This document shows, piece after piece, positions 10,123 through 19,541 of a stretch of 64,000 nt of DNA. The notes below the pieces were generated by a model. That model searched no databases and was not told the DNA's origin. It saw only the letters and a program-made list of their open reading frames with translations. Each line of letters opens with the position of its first letter. Position 1 is the first letter of the stretch. The position numbers were made by a program, and so were the translations under genes. The DNA is from Thalassotalea piscium (lineage in GTDB: Bacteria > Pseudomonadota > Gammaproteobacteria > Enterobacterales > Alteromonadaceae), in the NCBI RefSeq assembly GCF_030295935.1, contig NZ_AP027362.1, positions 1,550,001 to 1,614,000 on the forward strand, given 5' to 3'.

Positions 10123-11505
10123 TCACATTTTCAGATCAAGAGATTGGGCTAATTCATAGCCTTCAAGGATGGTTTGCAATTTAAACCATCCTTCCCATAA
10201 TCGCTCCCACCCGACACGGCCATTACGTTTTGAATCGTGCCAACCCGCTAACTTCCCAAGGTTAATGTAAGCCCAATAAAGGCTTGGTGCCGTTGTCGGT
10301 GGTTTTGATTTTTCTCGTTTTGTCCATAGCAACTTCCACGCTAACGGACTTAAAACCGTTTCACAACTATGCTTTTCTGCTTCTTTCTTATTAAGGCCAA
10401 GGTAACGAAGTTGATGAAGGCGTGCGGCAATAAACGCTAATATCACAATCACCTTTTCTAAATTGTCTTTACTTTGCATACGTAAATCTTCTACTTGAGT
10501 ACCGCCGCTTTTCCACGCTTTGTGGAACTCTTCAATTAACCAGCGTTTTTCATAGTAGGTCAATACTTTTTCGGCTTCCTCTTTGCACGTCACAGGCTCA
10601 GATGTTAACAGGTGCCAACTTAATCCTTGGTCATTGTTTTCTTCCTGACAACCCACATAATAGAGAGATACCGAAGCGCCTTTTTTATTCGCTGGCATTT
10701 TTACATCAACTTTGGCATAACGTATTTGACAAGAAGCCTCCCGCGCTTTGCGTCCGCCTTTTTGCCTCACCGAAACAATACGTTGACCTGCTGATTTTAA
10801 CGACTCACTATATTGATAAAGTTTATTTTCACTTTGTTCAATGCAACGACTCTGCATTGAGCGCACGACAAAACGTTGCTGCCTCGCTGTTTTATAAGTC
10901 AGGTATTCAATAATATCTGACTCTCTATCACACACTGAAATTACCTTATTCATTGTTGAACCTAGACGGGGAGTCATCGCTTCTGATGCTTGCTCCCACT
11001 TATAGCTTTCTTTGTCTTCGTACGCTCGGCTGGCATGGCGATTATTTTGGCCGTACAAACTGACGTCTCGTGTCCATCGTTTTTGCTCAATCAGACCAAC
11101 AACATGCTGCTGCTCAGGGGCAAATAGCAATACGGAATGAGCATGCATGCCACGCGAACGCTTATTCGAAGTGGTATGCCCCATTTCATCGCGAATCGTT
11201 TGATGTTTAAATTCAAGTGATGTGGTGTCTTCTAAAGCAAGTAGGCAATCATAATCTTTAACTTTTGCTGCTGTTGCCTTAAAGCCAGCCTCAGCTATAG
11301 CTTGAGCATCAATAGCTTTATTACGAGTAAAACGATAGGCCGCTTCAATATCGGCTGTGGACGTAGATGATTGCACGAGTGATTGCCCTAACTTGTTGGA
11401 AAGATTAGAGGCTAACACAACAAGTCGTTTAGCTCTGCGGGTATCGCCCAATTTTGCATGTAAAAATGTTTCTTCTGCCCATTGCTCTGAACTTGTTGTA
11501 AACAT
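10123..11505 (-). CDS. IS50/Tn5-type transposase (IS4 family)
   Basis: This DDE transposase aligns along its whole length with Tn5 transposase: LEDTTSLEF (Asp93), CDRESD (Asp193) and the Y-x2-R-x3-E signature RWLIEEFHKAWK (Glu325) supply the catalytic triad. The C-terminus keeps the family block LYWAYINLGKLAGW...DSKRNGR. The start is set at ATG 11505, because GAGGTGG lies 6 bp upstream; a GTG-ATG pair 13-18 bp further up would overlap that Shine-Dalgarno. The stop codon lies inside the IE-like terminal repeat, as in IS50. An upstream hairpin (11569-11596) should shield it from gltA readthrough. Confidence 0.95.
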   Translation of the reverse strand: MFTTSSEQWAEETFLHAKLGDTRRAKRLVVLASNLSNKLGQSLVQSSTSTADIEAAYRFTRNKAIDAQAIAEAGFKATAAKVKDYDCLLALEDTTSLEFKHQTIRDEMGHTTSNKRSRGMHAHSVLLFAPEQQHVVGLIEQKRWTRDVSLYGQNNRHASRAYEDKESYKWEQASEAMTPRLGSTMNKVISVCDRESDIIEYLTYKTARQQRFVVRSMQSRCIEQSENKLYQYSESLKSAGQRIVSVRQKGGRKAREASCQIRYAKVDVKMPANKKGASVSLYYVGCQEENNDQGLSWHLLTSEPVTCKEEAEKVLTYYEKRWLIEEFHKAWKSGGTQVEDLRMQSKDNLEKVIVILAFIAARLHQLRYLGLNKKEAEKHSCETVLSPLAWKLLWTKREKSKPPTTAPSLYWAYINLGKLAGWHDSKRNGRVGWERLWEGWFKLQTILEGYELAQSLDLKM

Positions 11506-11568
11506 AGAAATCCACCTCATCACTGAATAAATGGATCAGATCACGTTCTGTACAATAAGTTCATAAAA

Positions 11569-11596
11569 AAATCCCTCGATTTTTATCGAGGGATTT
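11569..11596 (-). terminator. Rho-independent terminator carried at the OE-like end of the IS
   Basis: A 12-bp stem (aaatccctcgat / atcgagggattt) with loop tttt is followed, on the minus strand, by a T-rich tract. It points in the direction of gltA transcription and lies between the IS end and the transposase start. It can therefore end gltA messages and keep them out of the transposase gene. Confidence 0.8.
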
Positions 11597-11655
11597 GTGT
11601 AGGAAAGACAGGCTGACGCGACCTTTACAAAAGAACAATAAGGAATTAACGAATA

Positions 11656-12942
11656 CTATCTATTCTTTAATGGAACAAATTCGCGGTTAACTTCGCCAAT
11701 GTATAATTGACGAGGACGACCAATTTTCTGTCCTGCTTGTCCTAGCATTTCATCCCAATGTGAAATCCAACCTACTGTACGCGACATGGCAAATATTACA
11801 GTAAACATATTAGTAGGAATACCAATTGCTTTAAGGATAATGCCTGAGTAGAAATCTACATTTGGATAAAGCTTTTTCTCAATGAAATAAGGGTCTTCTA
11901 AAGCTACTTTTTCAAGGGCCATTGCTACGTCTAGTAATGGATCTTTAATACCTAGCTCTTGTAATACCTCATGACACGTTTCTCTCATAACCGTTGCGCG
12001 CGGGTCAAAGTTTTTATAAACACGATGACCAAAGCCCATCAGACGGAATGAATCGTTCTTGTCTTTTGCTCTAGCTACAAACTCGTCAACACGATCTAGG
12101 GAACCTATTTCTTCTAACATTGTTAAACAAGCTTCGTTAGCTCCGCCATGAGCCGGCCCCCAAAGTGATGCAACACCAGCAGCAATACATGCATAAGGGT
12201 TAGCACCAGAAGAGCCCGCTAAACGTACAGTTGAAGTTGATGCGTTTTGCTCATGATCAGCATGTAACGTAAATATTCTGTCCATCGCACGAGCTAAAAC
12301 AGGTTTAACCTTGTAATCTTCCGCCGGAACAGAAAATAACATATGTAGAAAGTTTTCTGCATAGGTCAAATCGTTACGTGGGTAAACGAAAGGTTGACCA
12401 ATGCTGTACTTATAAGCCATAGCTGCAATCGTTGGCATTTTAGCAATTAAGCGATGTGCGCTACGGGTACGTTGGTCTTGTGCATGAATGTCTAAATCAC
12501 TGTGGTAAAAAGAAGACATAGCACCTACTACACCACATAACATCGCCATTGGATGCGCATCAGGTAAGAACCCTTGGAAAAAATGGGCTAATTTTTCATG
12601 TACCATTGTGTGGTTCGTGATGATACTTTTAAACTCATTATATTCTGTTTTACTCGGGGCTTCCCCGTTTAGCAGTATGTAACAAACTTCAAGGTAGTCA
12701 GCTTGCTTTGCTAGGCTATCGATAGGATATCCGCGATGCTCTAACACGCCTTTATCACCATCAATAAAGGTAATAGCAGATTCACATGACGCGGTAGCTA
12801 AAAAGCCTGGATCATATGTGAAATAGCCTGAGCTACCCAAAGTTCGAATGTCTATTACATCGTTTCCAGCACTACCTTTTAAAATTGGTAAGTCTGAAAT
12901 AACTTTACCATCGATACTGAGAGAGGCTTTTAAATCAGCCAT
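11656..12942 (-). CDS. gltA: Citrate synthase, type II
   Basis: Citrate synthase condenses acetyl-CoA and oxaloacetate, the entry step of the TCA cycle. The 428-aa length, the N-terminal sheet domain ([20 protein letters not shown]) and the active-site blocks [24 protein letters not shown] and [14 protein letters not shown] identify the hexameric NADH-sensitive gammaproteobacterial type. It is divergent from sdhCDAB-sucABCD, the usual TCA supercluster. Its native terminator, 45 bp downstream, has been split by the IS50-like element. Confidence 0.97.
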   Translation of the reverse strand: MADLKASLSIDGKVISDLPILKGSAGNDVIDIRTLGSSGYFTYDPGFLATASCESAITFIDGDKGVLEHRGYPIDSLAKQADYLEVCYILLNGEAPSKTEYNEFKSIITNHTMVHEKLAHFFQGFLPDAHPMAMLCGVVGAMSSFYHSDLDIHAQDQRTRSAHRLIAKMPTIAAMAYKYSIGQPFVYPRNDLTYAENFLHMLFSVPAEDYKVKPVLARAMDRIFTLHADHEQNASTSTVRLAGSSGANPYACIAAGVASLWGPAHGGANEACLTMLEEIGSLDRVDEFVARAKDKNDSFRLMGFGHRVYKNFDPRATVMRETCHEVLQELGIKDPLLDVAMALEKVALEDPYFIEKKLYPNVDFYSGIILKAIGIPTNMFTVIFAMSRTVGWISHWDEMLGQAGQKIGRPRQLYIGEVNREFVPLKNR

Positions 12943-13331
12943 AATGTTTTATCCCCTATTTATAAATCTTGTCATCTGACTAATTGAAAGTTTAGTCAGT
13001 TTTTCTGAATATTCTGAATATAAAACTGGTCGTTATTCTACTTCAAAACACCCCCTAAAAGTCAAACCAATTGTGATATCATTCGACTAAAGTGCTATGT
13101 TTTTTAATTATCGATTAAAAAATAACCGCAAGCCTTTAAATTAGCTCGAAATTTGTCATATAAGAAAATTGTAATTGAAAATCATCACCTATATAATTAG
13201 TTTGATCTGGCTATATTTTTTAATATTTCAAGTAAGTTTATAAAATATAGCCTAATATCACTGGGGGGTTACTCATTTTTATACTTATTTTGAGTAACAA
13301 TAAAAAATCGAAGTCTCTTTAGGCAACAATC
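12943..13331. other. gltA-sdhC divergent promoter region
   Basis: This is an AT-rich stretch of 389 bp without an ORF. It must hold the gltA and sdhC promoters and, by analogy with E. coli, probably sites for redox and carbon regulators. I see only one possible CRP half-site (TGTGA, near 13072) and no strong palindrome. Confidence 0.5.
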
Positions 13332-13706
13332 GTGAAAAAACAACGTCCTGTAAACCTAGATCTAACTACGATAAAAATGCATCCCGCGGCACATGCATCT
13401 ATATTACACCGAATTTCTGGTGTTATTATGGTATTTGCCATTGGAATTTTATTGTGGACACTATCATTATCTTTATCTTCTGCGGAAGAATTCGCCCAAG
13501 TAAAAGCATTACTTGATGGTTTATTCTTTAAACTCATCATTATCGGCATTCTTTCTGCTTTGATTTATCACTTACTTGGTGGTATTCGCCACTTACTTAT
13601 GGACTTAGGCTACTTTGAAGAGTTAGCTTCAGGCAACATAAGTGCTAAGTTGATTATTGTTTTGTGGATTGTATTCACCGTCTTAGTAGGAGCTAAATTA
13701 TGGTAA
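13332..13706 (+). CDS. sdhC: Succinate dehydrogenase cytochrome b556 subunit
   Basis: SdhC is one of two membrane anchors of complex II, binding haem b and ubiquinone. Three membrane segments are visible (about 30-50, 65-85, 103-123). The family motifs RPVNLDLTTI (N-terminal) and HRISGV (quinone/haem region) are present, as is HLLGGIRHLLMD. It starts with GTG and overlaps sdhD by 7 bp, so translation is coupled. Confidence 0.95.
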   Translation: MKKQRPVNLDLTTIKMHPAAHASILHRISGVIMVFAIGILLWTLSLSLSSAEEFAQVKALLDGLFFKLIIIGILSALIYHLLGGIRHLLMDLGYFEELASGNISAKLIIVLWIVFTVLVGAKLW

Positions 13707-14047
13707 CTAATGCAGCAACTGTAGGCCGTAGCGGTGTACATGATTTTATTCTTCTAAGAGCAAGTGCTGTTATTTTAGCCGTGTTTGTATTTTATATGCT
13801 TGGTTTTTTTCTCATTACGCCAGAAATAACTTATGATGTTTGGCTAGGCTTCTTTTCAGGTCTATGCACTAAAATACTAACAGTATTGGCATTATTTGCT
13901 TTATTGATTCATGCATGGATCGGTGTGTGGCAAGTATTATCAGACTACGTTAACTCTTCATTTTTACGTGGTGTATTACAATTTTTCTTTGCCGTTACAC
14001 TACTAAGTTATTTAGTCGTGGGCTTATTAACAGTGTGGGGTGTGTAA
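13700..14047 (+). CDS. sdhD: Succinate dehydrogenase membrane anchor subunit
   Basis: SdhD is the second complex II anchor. Three hydrophobic segments are present, and the haem-ligand region HAWIGVWQVLSDYV lies in the middle to C-terminal part. The length of 115 aa is typical. The ATG lies inside the sdhC end and the stop directly abuts the GTG start of sdhA. Confidence 0.95.
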   Translation: MVTNAATVGRSGVHDFILLRASAVILAVFVFYMLGFFLITPEITYDVWLGFFSGLCTKILTVLALFALLIHAWIGVWQVLSDYVNSSFLRGVLQFFFAVTLLSYLVVGLLTVWGV

Positions 14048-15817
14048 GTGAGCGTTCCAATTCGTGAATTTGACGCCATAGTTATTGGCGCAGGTGGTGC
14101 AGGTATGCGCGCCGCATTAGCAATTTCTGAATCAGGCAAATCTTGTGCCCTGATTTCAAAAGTATTTCCTACTCGTTCTCATACAGTATCAGCTCAAGGT
14201 GGTATTACCGTTGCACTTGGTAATGCTCATGAAGATCATTGGGAACAACACATGTACGATACAGTTAAGGGGTCTGATTATATCGGAGACCAAGATGCTA
14301 TTGAGTATATGTGTAAAACAGGCCCAGAATCGATTATCGAGTTAGAGAACATGGGCTTACCTTTTTCTCGTACCGAAGAAGGTAAAATTTACCAACGTCC
14401 ATTTGGTGGCCAATCTAAAAACTTTGGTGGCGAACAAGCTGCTCGAACTGCAGCTGCAGCTGACCGTACAGGTCATGCTTTATTACACTGTTTGTATCAG
14501 CAAAATGTTAAAAACAAAACTAATGTTTACTCAGAGTGGTATGCCTTAGATCTTGTCAAAAATAGCGATGGTGCCGTAGTAGGTACAACTGCTATTTGCA
14601 TTGAAACAGGCGAAGTGGTTTATTTTAAAGCACGCGCAACTGTTCTAGCTACAGGTGGAGCAGGGCGTATTTTTGCTTCTACCACTAATGCTCACATTAA
14701 CACGGGTGACGGTGTTGGTATGTCTCTTCGTGCTGGTGTGCAAATGCAAGACATGGAAATGTGGCAATTTCACCCAACAGGTATTGCGGGTGCAGGAACA
14801 TTAGTAACTGAAGGTTGTCGTGGTGAAGGCGGTTACCTCTTAAACAAAGATGGCGAACGTTTCATGGAGCGCTACGCGCCGAATGCAAAAGATTTAGCTG
14901 GCCGAGATGTTGTAGCCCGCTCTATGATGACAGAAATTAGAGAAGGTCGTGGTTGTGATGGTCCATGGGGTCCACACATTAAGCTTAAACTTGATCACTT
15001 AGGTCGTGAAACGTTAGAAAAACGTTTACCAGGTGTTTGTGACTTATCTAAAACATTTGCTCACGTTGATCCTGCAGTAGAACCTATTCCAGTAATTCCT
15101 ACTTGTCATTATCAAATGGGTGGTGTGCCGTGTAATGTAAACGGTCAAGCTATTCAATTTAACCCGGAAACGGGTGAAGAAAAAATTATTGAAGGCTTGT
15201 TTGCTGTCGGTGAAATAGCAAACGTATCTGTTCATGGTGCTAACCGTTTAGGTGGTAATTCATTACTTGATTTAGTTGTATTTGGTCGTGCCGCGGGTAA
15301 CTTCCTTGGTACTTACTTATCACAAACTCAGAGTGGCTTAGATGCTTCTGAATCTGATTTAGATGCAGCTTTAGCGCGTTATAATCGCTGGGAAACATCT
15401 ACTAGTGGTGAAAACCCTGTTCAAATACGTAAAGATCTTCAAAAATGTATGCAGTTTAACTTCTCGGTTTTCCGTGAAGGAGATGCAATGGCTGAAGGTA
15501 TGAAAGAGTTAACTGAAATTCGTGAACGCTTGAAAACTGCCTATTTAGACGATAAGTCATCTGATTTTAACACTCAACGTATCGAATGTTTAGAGCTAGA
15601 TAACTTAATGGAAACTGCTTACTGTACAGCAAAAGCAGCTAACTTCCGTACTGAGTCTCGTGGTGCTCATGCTCGTGAAGATTTTCAAGAGCGCGATGAT
15701 GAAAATTGGTTATGCCATACTATTTATACACCAAGCTCTGAAGGAATGTCGAAGCGTGATGTTAATATGGCCCCTGTTCACCGTGAAGCTTTCCCACCGA
15801 AAGCTAGAACTTACTAA
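14048..15817 (+). CDS. sdhA: Succinate dehydrogenase flavoprotein subunit
   Basis: SdhA oxidises succinate to fumarate with covalently bound FAD. The dinucleotide fold [11 protein letters not shown] is near residue 17. The flavinylation His lies in [10 protein letters not shown] (about 48-57). The substrate-site motifs HPTG and [22 protein letters not shown] are complete. The 589-aa length is standard. It starts with GTG directly after the sdhD stop and precedes sdhB by 12 bp. Confidence 0.98.
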   Translation: MSVPIREFDAIVIGAGGAGMRAALAISESGKSCALISKVFPTRSHTVSAQGGITVALGNAHEDHWEQHMYDTVKGSDYIGDQDAIEYMCKTGPESIIELENMGLPFSRTEEGKIYQRPFGGQSKNFGGEQAARTAAAADRTGHALLHCLYQQNVKNKTNVYSEWYALDLVKNSDGAVVGTTAICIETGEVVYFKARATVLATGGAGRIFASTTNAHINTGDGVGMSLRAGVQMQDMEMWQFHPTGIAGAGTLVTEGCRGEGGYLLNKDGERFMERYAPNAKDLAGRDVVARSMMTEIREGRGCDGPWGPHIKLKLDHLGRETLEKRLPGVCDLSKTFAHVDPAVEPIPVIPTCHYQMGGVPCNVNGQAIQFNPETGEEKIIEGLFAVGEIANVSVHGANRLGGNSLLDLVVFGRAAGNFLGTYLSQTQSGLDASESDLDAALARYNRWETSTSGENPVQIRKDLQKCMQFNFSVFREGDAMAEGMKELTEIRERLKTAYLDDKSSDFNTQRIECLELDNLMETAYCTAKAANFRTESRGAHAREDFQERDDENWLCHTIYTPSSEGMSKRDVNMAPVHREAFPPKARTY

Positions 15818-15829
15818 GGAGCATTGACG

Positions 15830-16540
15830 ATGAAACAAGTTTTTTCGATTTACCGTTACAACCCAGATGTTGATAATGCACCTTACATGAAAGAATATGA
15901 ACTAGAAGTACCGGAAGGCTCAGATATGATGGTACTGGATGCGTTAATCTTGTTAAAAGAGCAAGATTCTTCGTTATCTTTCCGTCGTTCTTGCCGTGAA
16001 GGTGTTTGTGGTTCAGATGGTCTGAATATGAATGGTAAAAATGGCTTGGCGTGTATCACGCCATTATCAGACCTAAAAGCAAGTACTATAGTATTACGTC
16101 CTTTACCAGGATTACCTGTTGTACGTGATTTAATTATCGATATGACACAGTTTTATAATCAATATGAAAAAATTAAACCATACTTGATTAACGATGGTAA
16201 AGATCAACCCGCACGTGAACATTTACAATCTATTGAAGAGCGTGAGCAATTAGATGGGTTGTATGAGTGTATTCTGTGTGCGTGTTGTTCAACATCATGT
16301 CCATCATTTTGGTGGAATCCTGATAAGTTCATCGGTCCAGCAGGATTATTGCATGCCTATCGATTTTTAATAGACAGTCGCGATACTGCAACGGAAGAAC
16401 GATTAGATGATTTACAAGATGCTTACAGCGTATTCCGTTGTCACGGTATTATGAACTGTGTTGATGTTTGTCCTAAAGGATTAAACCCAACAAAAGCGAT
16501 TGGCCATATTAAATCAATGTTGGTTTCTCGCGCAGTTTAA
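15830..16540 (+). CDS. sdhB: Succinate dehydrogenase iron-sulfur subunit
   Basis: SdhB carries the [2Fe-2S], [4Fe-4S] and [3Fe-4S] clusters that pass electrons to quinone. The cysteine sets are CREGVCGSDGLNMNGKNGLAC, CILCACCSTSCP and CHGIMNCVDVCPKG. The ATG at 15830 has AAGGAG 9 bp upstream and is preferred to a TTG two codons earlier. The length is 236 aa. Confidence 0.97.
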   Translation: MKQVFSIYRYNPDVDNAPYMKEYELEVPEGSDMMVLDALILLKEQDSSLSFRRSCREGVCGSDGLNMNGKNGLACITPLSDLKASTIVLRPLPGLPVVRDLIIDMTQFYNQYEKIKPYLINDGKDQPAREHLQSIEEREQLDGLYECILCACCSTSCPSFWWNPDKFIGPAGLLHAYRFLIDSRDTATEERLDDLQDAYSVFRCHGIMNCVDVCPKGLNPTKAIGHIKSMLVSRAV

Positions 16541-16546
16541 CAATTT

Positions 16547-16572
16547 ATACCAGCTTATTAATAAGCTGGTAG
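16547..16572 (+). other. Perfect palindrome between sdhB and sucA
   Basis: The sequence taccagcttattaataagctggta forms a perfect 24-bp palindrome shortly after sdhB. No T-run follows on the plus strand, so it is more likely a partial terminator or RNA-processing hairpin than a full terminator. Such hairpins separate sdh and suc messages in other species; that role is inferred. Confidence 0.6.
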
Positions 16573-16694
16573 TAAATTTGCTGAAAAATCGGTAAATTTA
16601 CACAACAGAGCCGTTCTAAAGTAATAGTTAACGAATGTATATTACTTTAGAACATATTTGATTGGTTGCTTTTATCCCACTAAAGGAACAGGCA

Positions 16695-19499
16695 ATGCCA
16701 GAAGGTGTAATGAAGGCTTGGATAGAGTCTTCCCATTTAAGTGGCGCTAACGCTGCTTATATTGAAGAGTTATATGAATCTTATCTAGATAATTCGCAAT
16801 CTGTTTCTGCAGAATGGCGAACTGTCTTCGAACAACTGCCTAAAATTGAAGGTGTCGATGTTGAATATCGTCACTCTGAAATTCGCGAAGAATTTAAACA
16901 GTTAGCAAAACAAACCCAAAAAACGGTGATCGTTTCAGGTGGTAGTGATGCTAAGCAAGTTAAAGTTTTGCAGTTAATTAATGCTTTCCGTTTTCGGGGT
17001 CATCAAAACGCCAATATTGATCCGTTAGGGTTATGGCAACGTGAGAAAGTACGTGATTTACAACTTTCTCATCACGACCTGTCAGAAAATGATTTTGATA
17101 AAGAATTCAATACGGGTTCTTTTGCAGGTGGCCAAGAGTCAATGAAACTTGGTGATCTATACAAAGCACTAACCAAAACCTATTGTAGTTCAATTGGTGC
17201 AGAATATATGCACATGACATCAACAGAAGAAAAACGTTGGATTCAACAGCGTTTAGAATCTGTTCAGTCACAGGCTAAGCTATCAATTGAAGAAAAAGAA
17301 GAAGTGTTAAAAGGCTTAATTGCTGCTGATGGTTTAGAGAAGTATCTTGGCTCTAAATTCCCTGGAGCTAAACGTTTCTCTCTTGAAGGTGGTGATGCGC
17401 TTATCCCTATGTTGAAAGAGTTAATCACTCGTGCTGGCAACAAAGGAACAAAAGAAGTTGTATTTGGAATGGCTCATCGTGGTCGTCTGAACGTACTTGT
17501 TAACGTAATGGGGAAAAACCCATCAAAGTTATTTGATGAGTTTGGCGGCAAACACGATGAAATATTATCGTCAGGTGATGTTAAGTATCATCAAGGCTAC
17601 TCTTCAGACTTTGTTACACCAGGTGGTAATGTTCACTTAGCTTTAGCATTTAACCCTTCACACCTTGAAATTGTAAACCCAGTAGTAATGGGCTCTGTGC
17701 GCGCACGTTTAGACCGCCGTAACTGCAGCCAAGGTGACTTGGTTTTACCCGTGACCATTCACGGTGACTCAGCAATTGCTGGGCAAGGTGTTGTGCAAGA
17801 AACCTTTAATATGTCGCAAGCGCGTGCATTTAAAGTGGGTGGTAGTATTAGAATAGTTGTTAATAACCAAGTTGGTTTTACTACATCAAACCCTGCTGAT
17901 ACACGTAGTGGCGAATATTGTACTGAAATAGCAAAAATGGTTTCAGCGCCTATTCTTCATGTTAATGGTGATGATCCAGAAGCGGTGATTTTAGCAACTC
18001 AAATAGCATTAGACTTTAGATCTGAATTTAAGCGTGATGTGGTTATTGATTTAGTTTGTTACCGCCGTCATGGGCATAACGAAGCTGATGAGCCAAGTGC
18101 TACACAGCCGCTCATGTATAAAAAGGTTAGAAAACACCCTACACCTCGCCAATTGTATGCGGCCCAACTTGATAATGAAGGTAGTATAAGTACTGAAAAA
18201 TCAGATGAATTAGCCAATTACTACCGTAAGCTATTAGACGAAGGTCAATGTACAGTTGAACAATGGCGCCCAATGACCGAACATTCTGTTGACTGGACAC
18301 CGTTTATCGGTCACAACTGGGATGATGACTATAAAAAAGAAATATCAGTTGAAAAGCTGAAAGAGCTTGCTGAAAAAATTTCAAGCTACCCAGAATCTTA
18401 TCCGGTAAATGCTCGGGTCAAGAAAATTTATGATGACCGCGTAAAAATGGCATCAGGCGAAAAATTACTTGATTGGGGAATGGCTGAAAACTTAGCTTAT
18501 GCATGCGTTGTTGACTCTGGCGAACGTGTTCGTATTACTGGTCAAGACTCAGGGCGTGGTACTTTTTTCCATCGTCATGCTGTTTTACATAATCAAACAG
18601 ATGGTAGTCACTATGTACCATTAAAAAATATTAGAGAAGGCCAAGGCCCATTTGATGTAAACGACTCGGTATTGTCTGAAGTATCGGTTCTTGCATTCGA
18701 ATATGGTTATACAACTGCAGAACCTGCAGGCTTAACCATTTGGGAAGCACAATTTGGTGATTTTGCCAACTGCGCACAAGTAGTATTTGACCAGTTTATT
18801 TCATCAGGTGAGCAAAAGTGGGGACGTTTATGTGGCCTAACTATGTTGTTACCTCATGGTTATGAAGGTCAAGGACCAGAACATTCATCTGCGCGTTTAG
18901 AACGATTTTTACAACTTTGTGCTGACCATAATATGCAAGTCTGTGTTCCGTCTACACCAGCTCAAGTATTTAATATGCTTCGCCGTCAGACTGTACGCCC
19001 TATGCGTCGTCCGTTGGTAGTTATGTCGCCTAAATCATTATTACGTCATCCTCTTGCTGTATCTTCACTTGAAGAGTTGTCGACAGGGGTCTTTCATAAT
19101 GTAATTGGTGAAATAGACAACCTTGATCCAAAGGCCGTTGATCGTGTTGTATTTTGTAGTGGTAAAGTTTACTACGAGTTACTTGATCAACGTCGTAAGA
19201 ATGAATTAAATAACATTGCTATTATACGTATTGAACAATTGTACCCTTTCCCTGAGCAAGAATTGCAAAAAGAGTTAGAGCAATATCAACACGTTAAGCA
19301 GTTTGTTTGGTGTCAGGAAGAGCCGCAAAACCAAGGTGCTTGGTATTGCTCTCAGCATCACTTTAGAGCAGCAATCCCTGAAGGTACTTATTTGACTTAT
19401 GCTGGCCGTAAGGCATCGGCAGCTCCTGCTGTTGGGTATATGTCAGTACATGTTAAAGAGCAACAAGCGCTGGTTAACGAGGCGCTAACGGTTGAATAG
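16695..19499 (+). CDS. sucA: 2-oxoglutarate dehydrogenase E1 component
   Basis: This is the thiamine-diphosphate E1 of the 2-oxoglutarate dehydrogenase complex. The N-terminal helix MKAWIESSHLSGANAAYIEELY aligns with E. coli SucA, which fixes the start at ATG 16695 (Shine-Dalgarno AAGGAACA) rather than at 16662. ThDP binding is seen in GDSAIAGQGVVQET through VVNNQVGFTTSN, and the C-terminal transketolase-like part in EAQFGDFANCAQ and LPHGYEGQGPEHSSARLERF. The length is 934 aa. sucB follows 42 bp later. Confidence 0.97.
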   Translation: MPEGVMKAWIESSHLSGANAAYIEELYESYLDNSQSVSAEWRTVFEQLPKIEGVDVEYRHSEIREEFKQLAKQTQKTVIVSGGSDAKQVKVLQLINAFRFRGHQNANIDPLGLWQREKVRDLQLSHHDLSENDFDKEFNTGSFAGGQESMKLGDLYKALTKTYCSSIGAEYMHMTSTEEKRWIQQRLESVQSQAKLSIEEKEEVLKGLIAADGLEKYLGSKFPGAKRFSLEGGDALIPMLKELITRAGNKGTKEVVFGMAHRGRLNVLVNVMGKNPSKLFDEFGGKHDEILSSGDVKYHQGYSSDFVTPGGNVHLALAFNPSHLEIVNPVVMGSVRARLDRRNCSQGDLVLPVTIHGDSAIAGQGVVQETFNMSQARAFKVGGSIRIVVNNQVGFTTSNPADTRSGEYCTEIAKMVSAPILHVNGDDPEAVILATQIALDFRSEFKRDVVIDLVCYRRHGHNEADEPSATQPLMYKKVRKHPTPRQLYAAQLDNEGSISTEKSDELANYYRKLLDEGQCTVEQWRPMTEHSVDWTPFIGHNWDDDYKKEISVEKLKELAEKISSYPESYPVNARVKKIYDDRVKMASGEKLLDWGMAENLAYACVVDSGERVRITGQDSGRGTFFHRHAVLHNQTDGSHYVPLKNIREGQGPFDVNDSVLSEVSVLAFEYGYTTAEPAGLTIWEAQFGDFANCAQVVFDQFISSGEQKWGRLCGLTMLLPHGYEGQGPEHSSARLERFLQLCADHNMQVCVPSTPAQVFNMLRRQTVRPMRRPLVVMSPKSLLRHPLAVSSLEELSTGVFHNVIGEIDNLDPKAVDRVVFCSGKVYYELLDQRRKNELNNIAIIRIEQLYPFPEQELQKELEQYQHVKQFVWCQEEPQNQGAWYCSQHHFRAAIPEGTYLTYAGRKASAAPAVGYMSVHVKEQQALVNEALTVE

Positions 19500-19541
19500 A
19501 CCATTTGTTTAGTAAAGATTTTGTGAGTAAGGAATAAATTA

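Larger units (their letters stand above)
10112..11611 (-). mobile_element. Complete IS50-like insertion sequence (IS4 family), 1,500 bp
   Basis: One end begins CTGTCTCTTGATCA (10112), matching the IS50 inside end with its Dam GATC site. The other end, read inward from 11611, is CTGTCTTTCCTACACAAATC, resembling the IS50 outside end. The 8-bp direct repeats GCTGACGC flank it at 10104-10111 and 11612-11619; the flanking bases allow 9 with one mismatch. The transposase is read from the OE-like to the IE-like end, as in IS50. Two GATC sites (11534-11542) lie just upstream of the transposase, where IS50 has its Dam-controlled promoter. All parts look intact, so it may be mobile. Confidence 0.93.

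Noticed and set aside
12943-13331. CRP site in the gltA-sdhC gap
   Set aside because: Only one half-site (TGTGA) is visible, with no matching TCACA at the correct spacing.
16547-16572. Full Rho-independent terminator between sdhB and sucA
   Set aside because: The palindrome is perfect, but no T-run follows on the plus strand; it is kept only as a hairpin.
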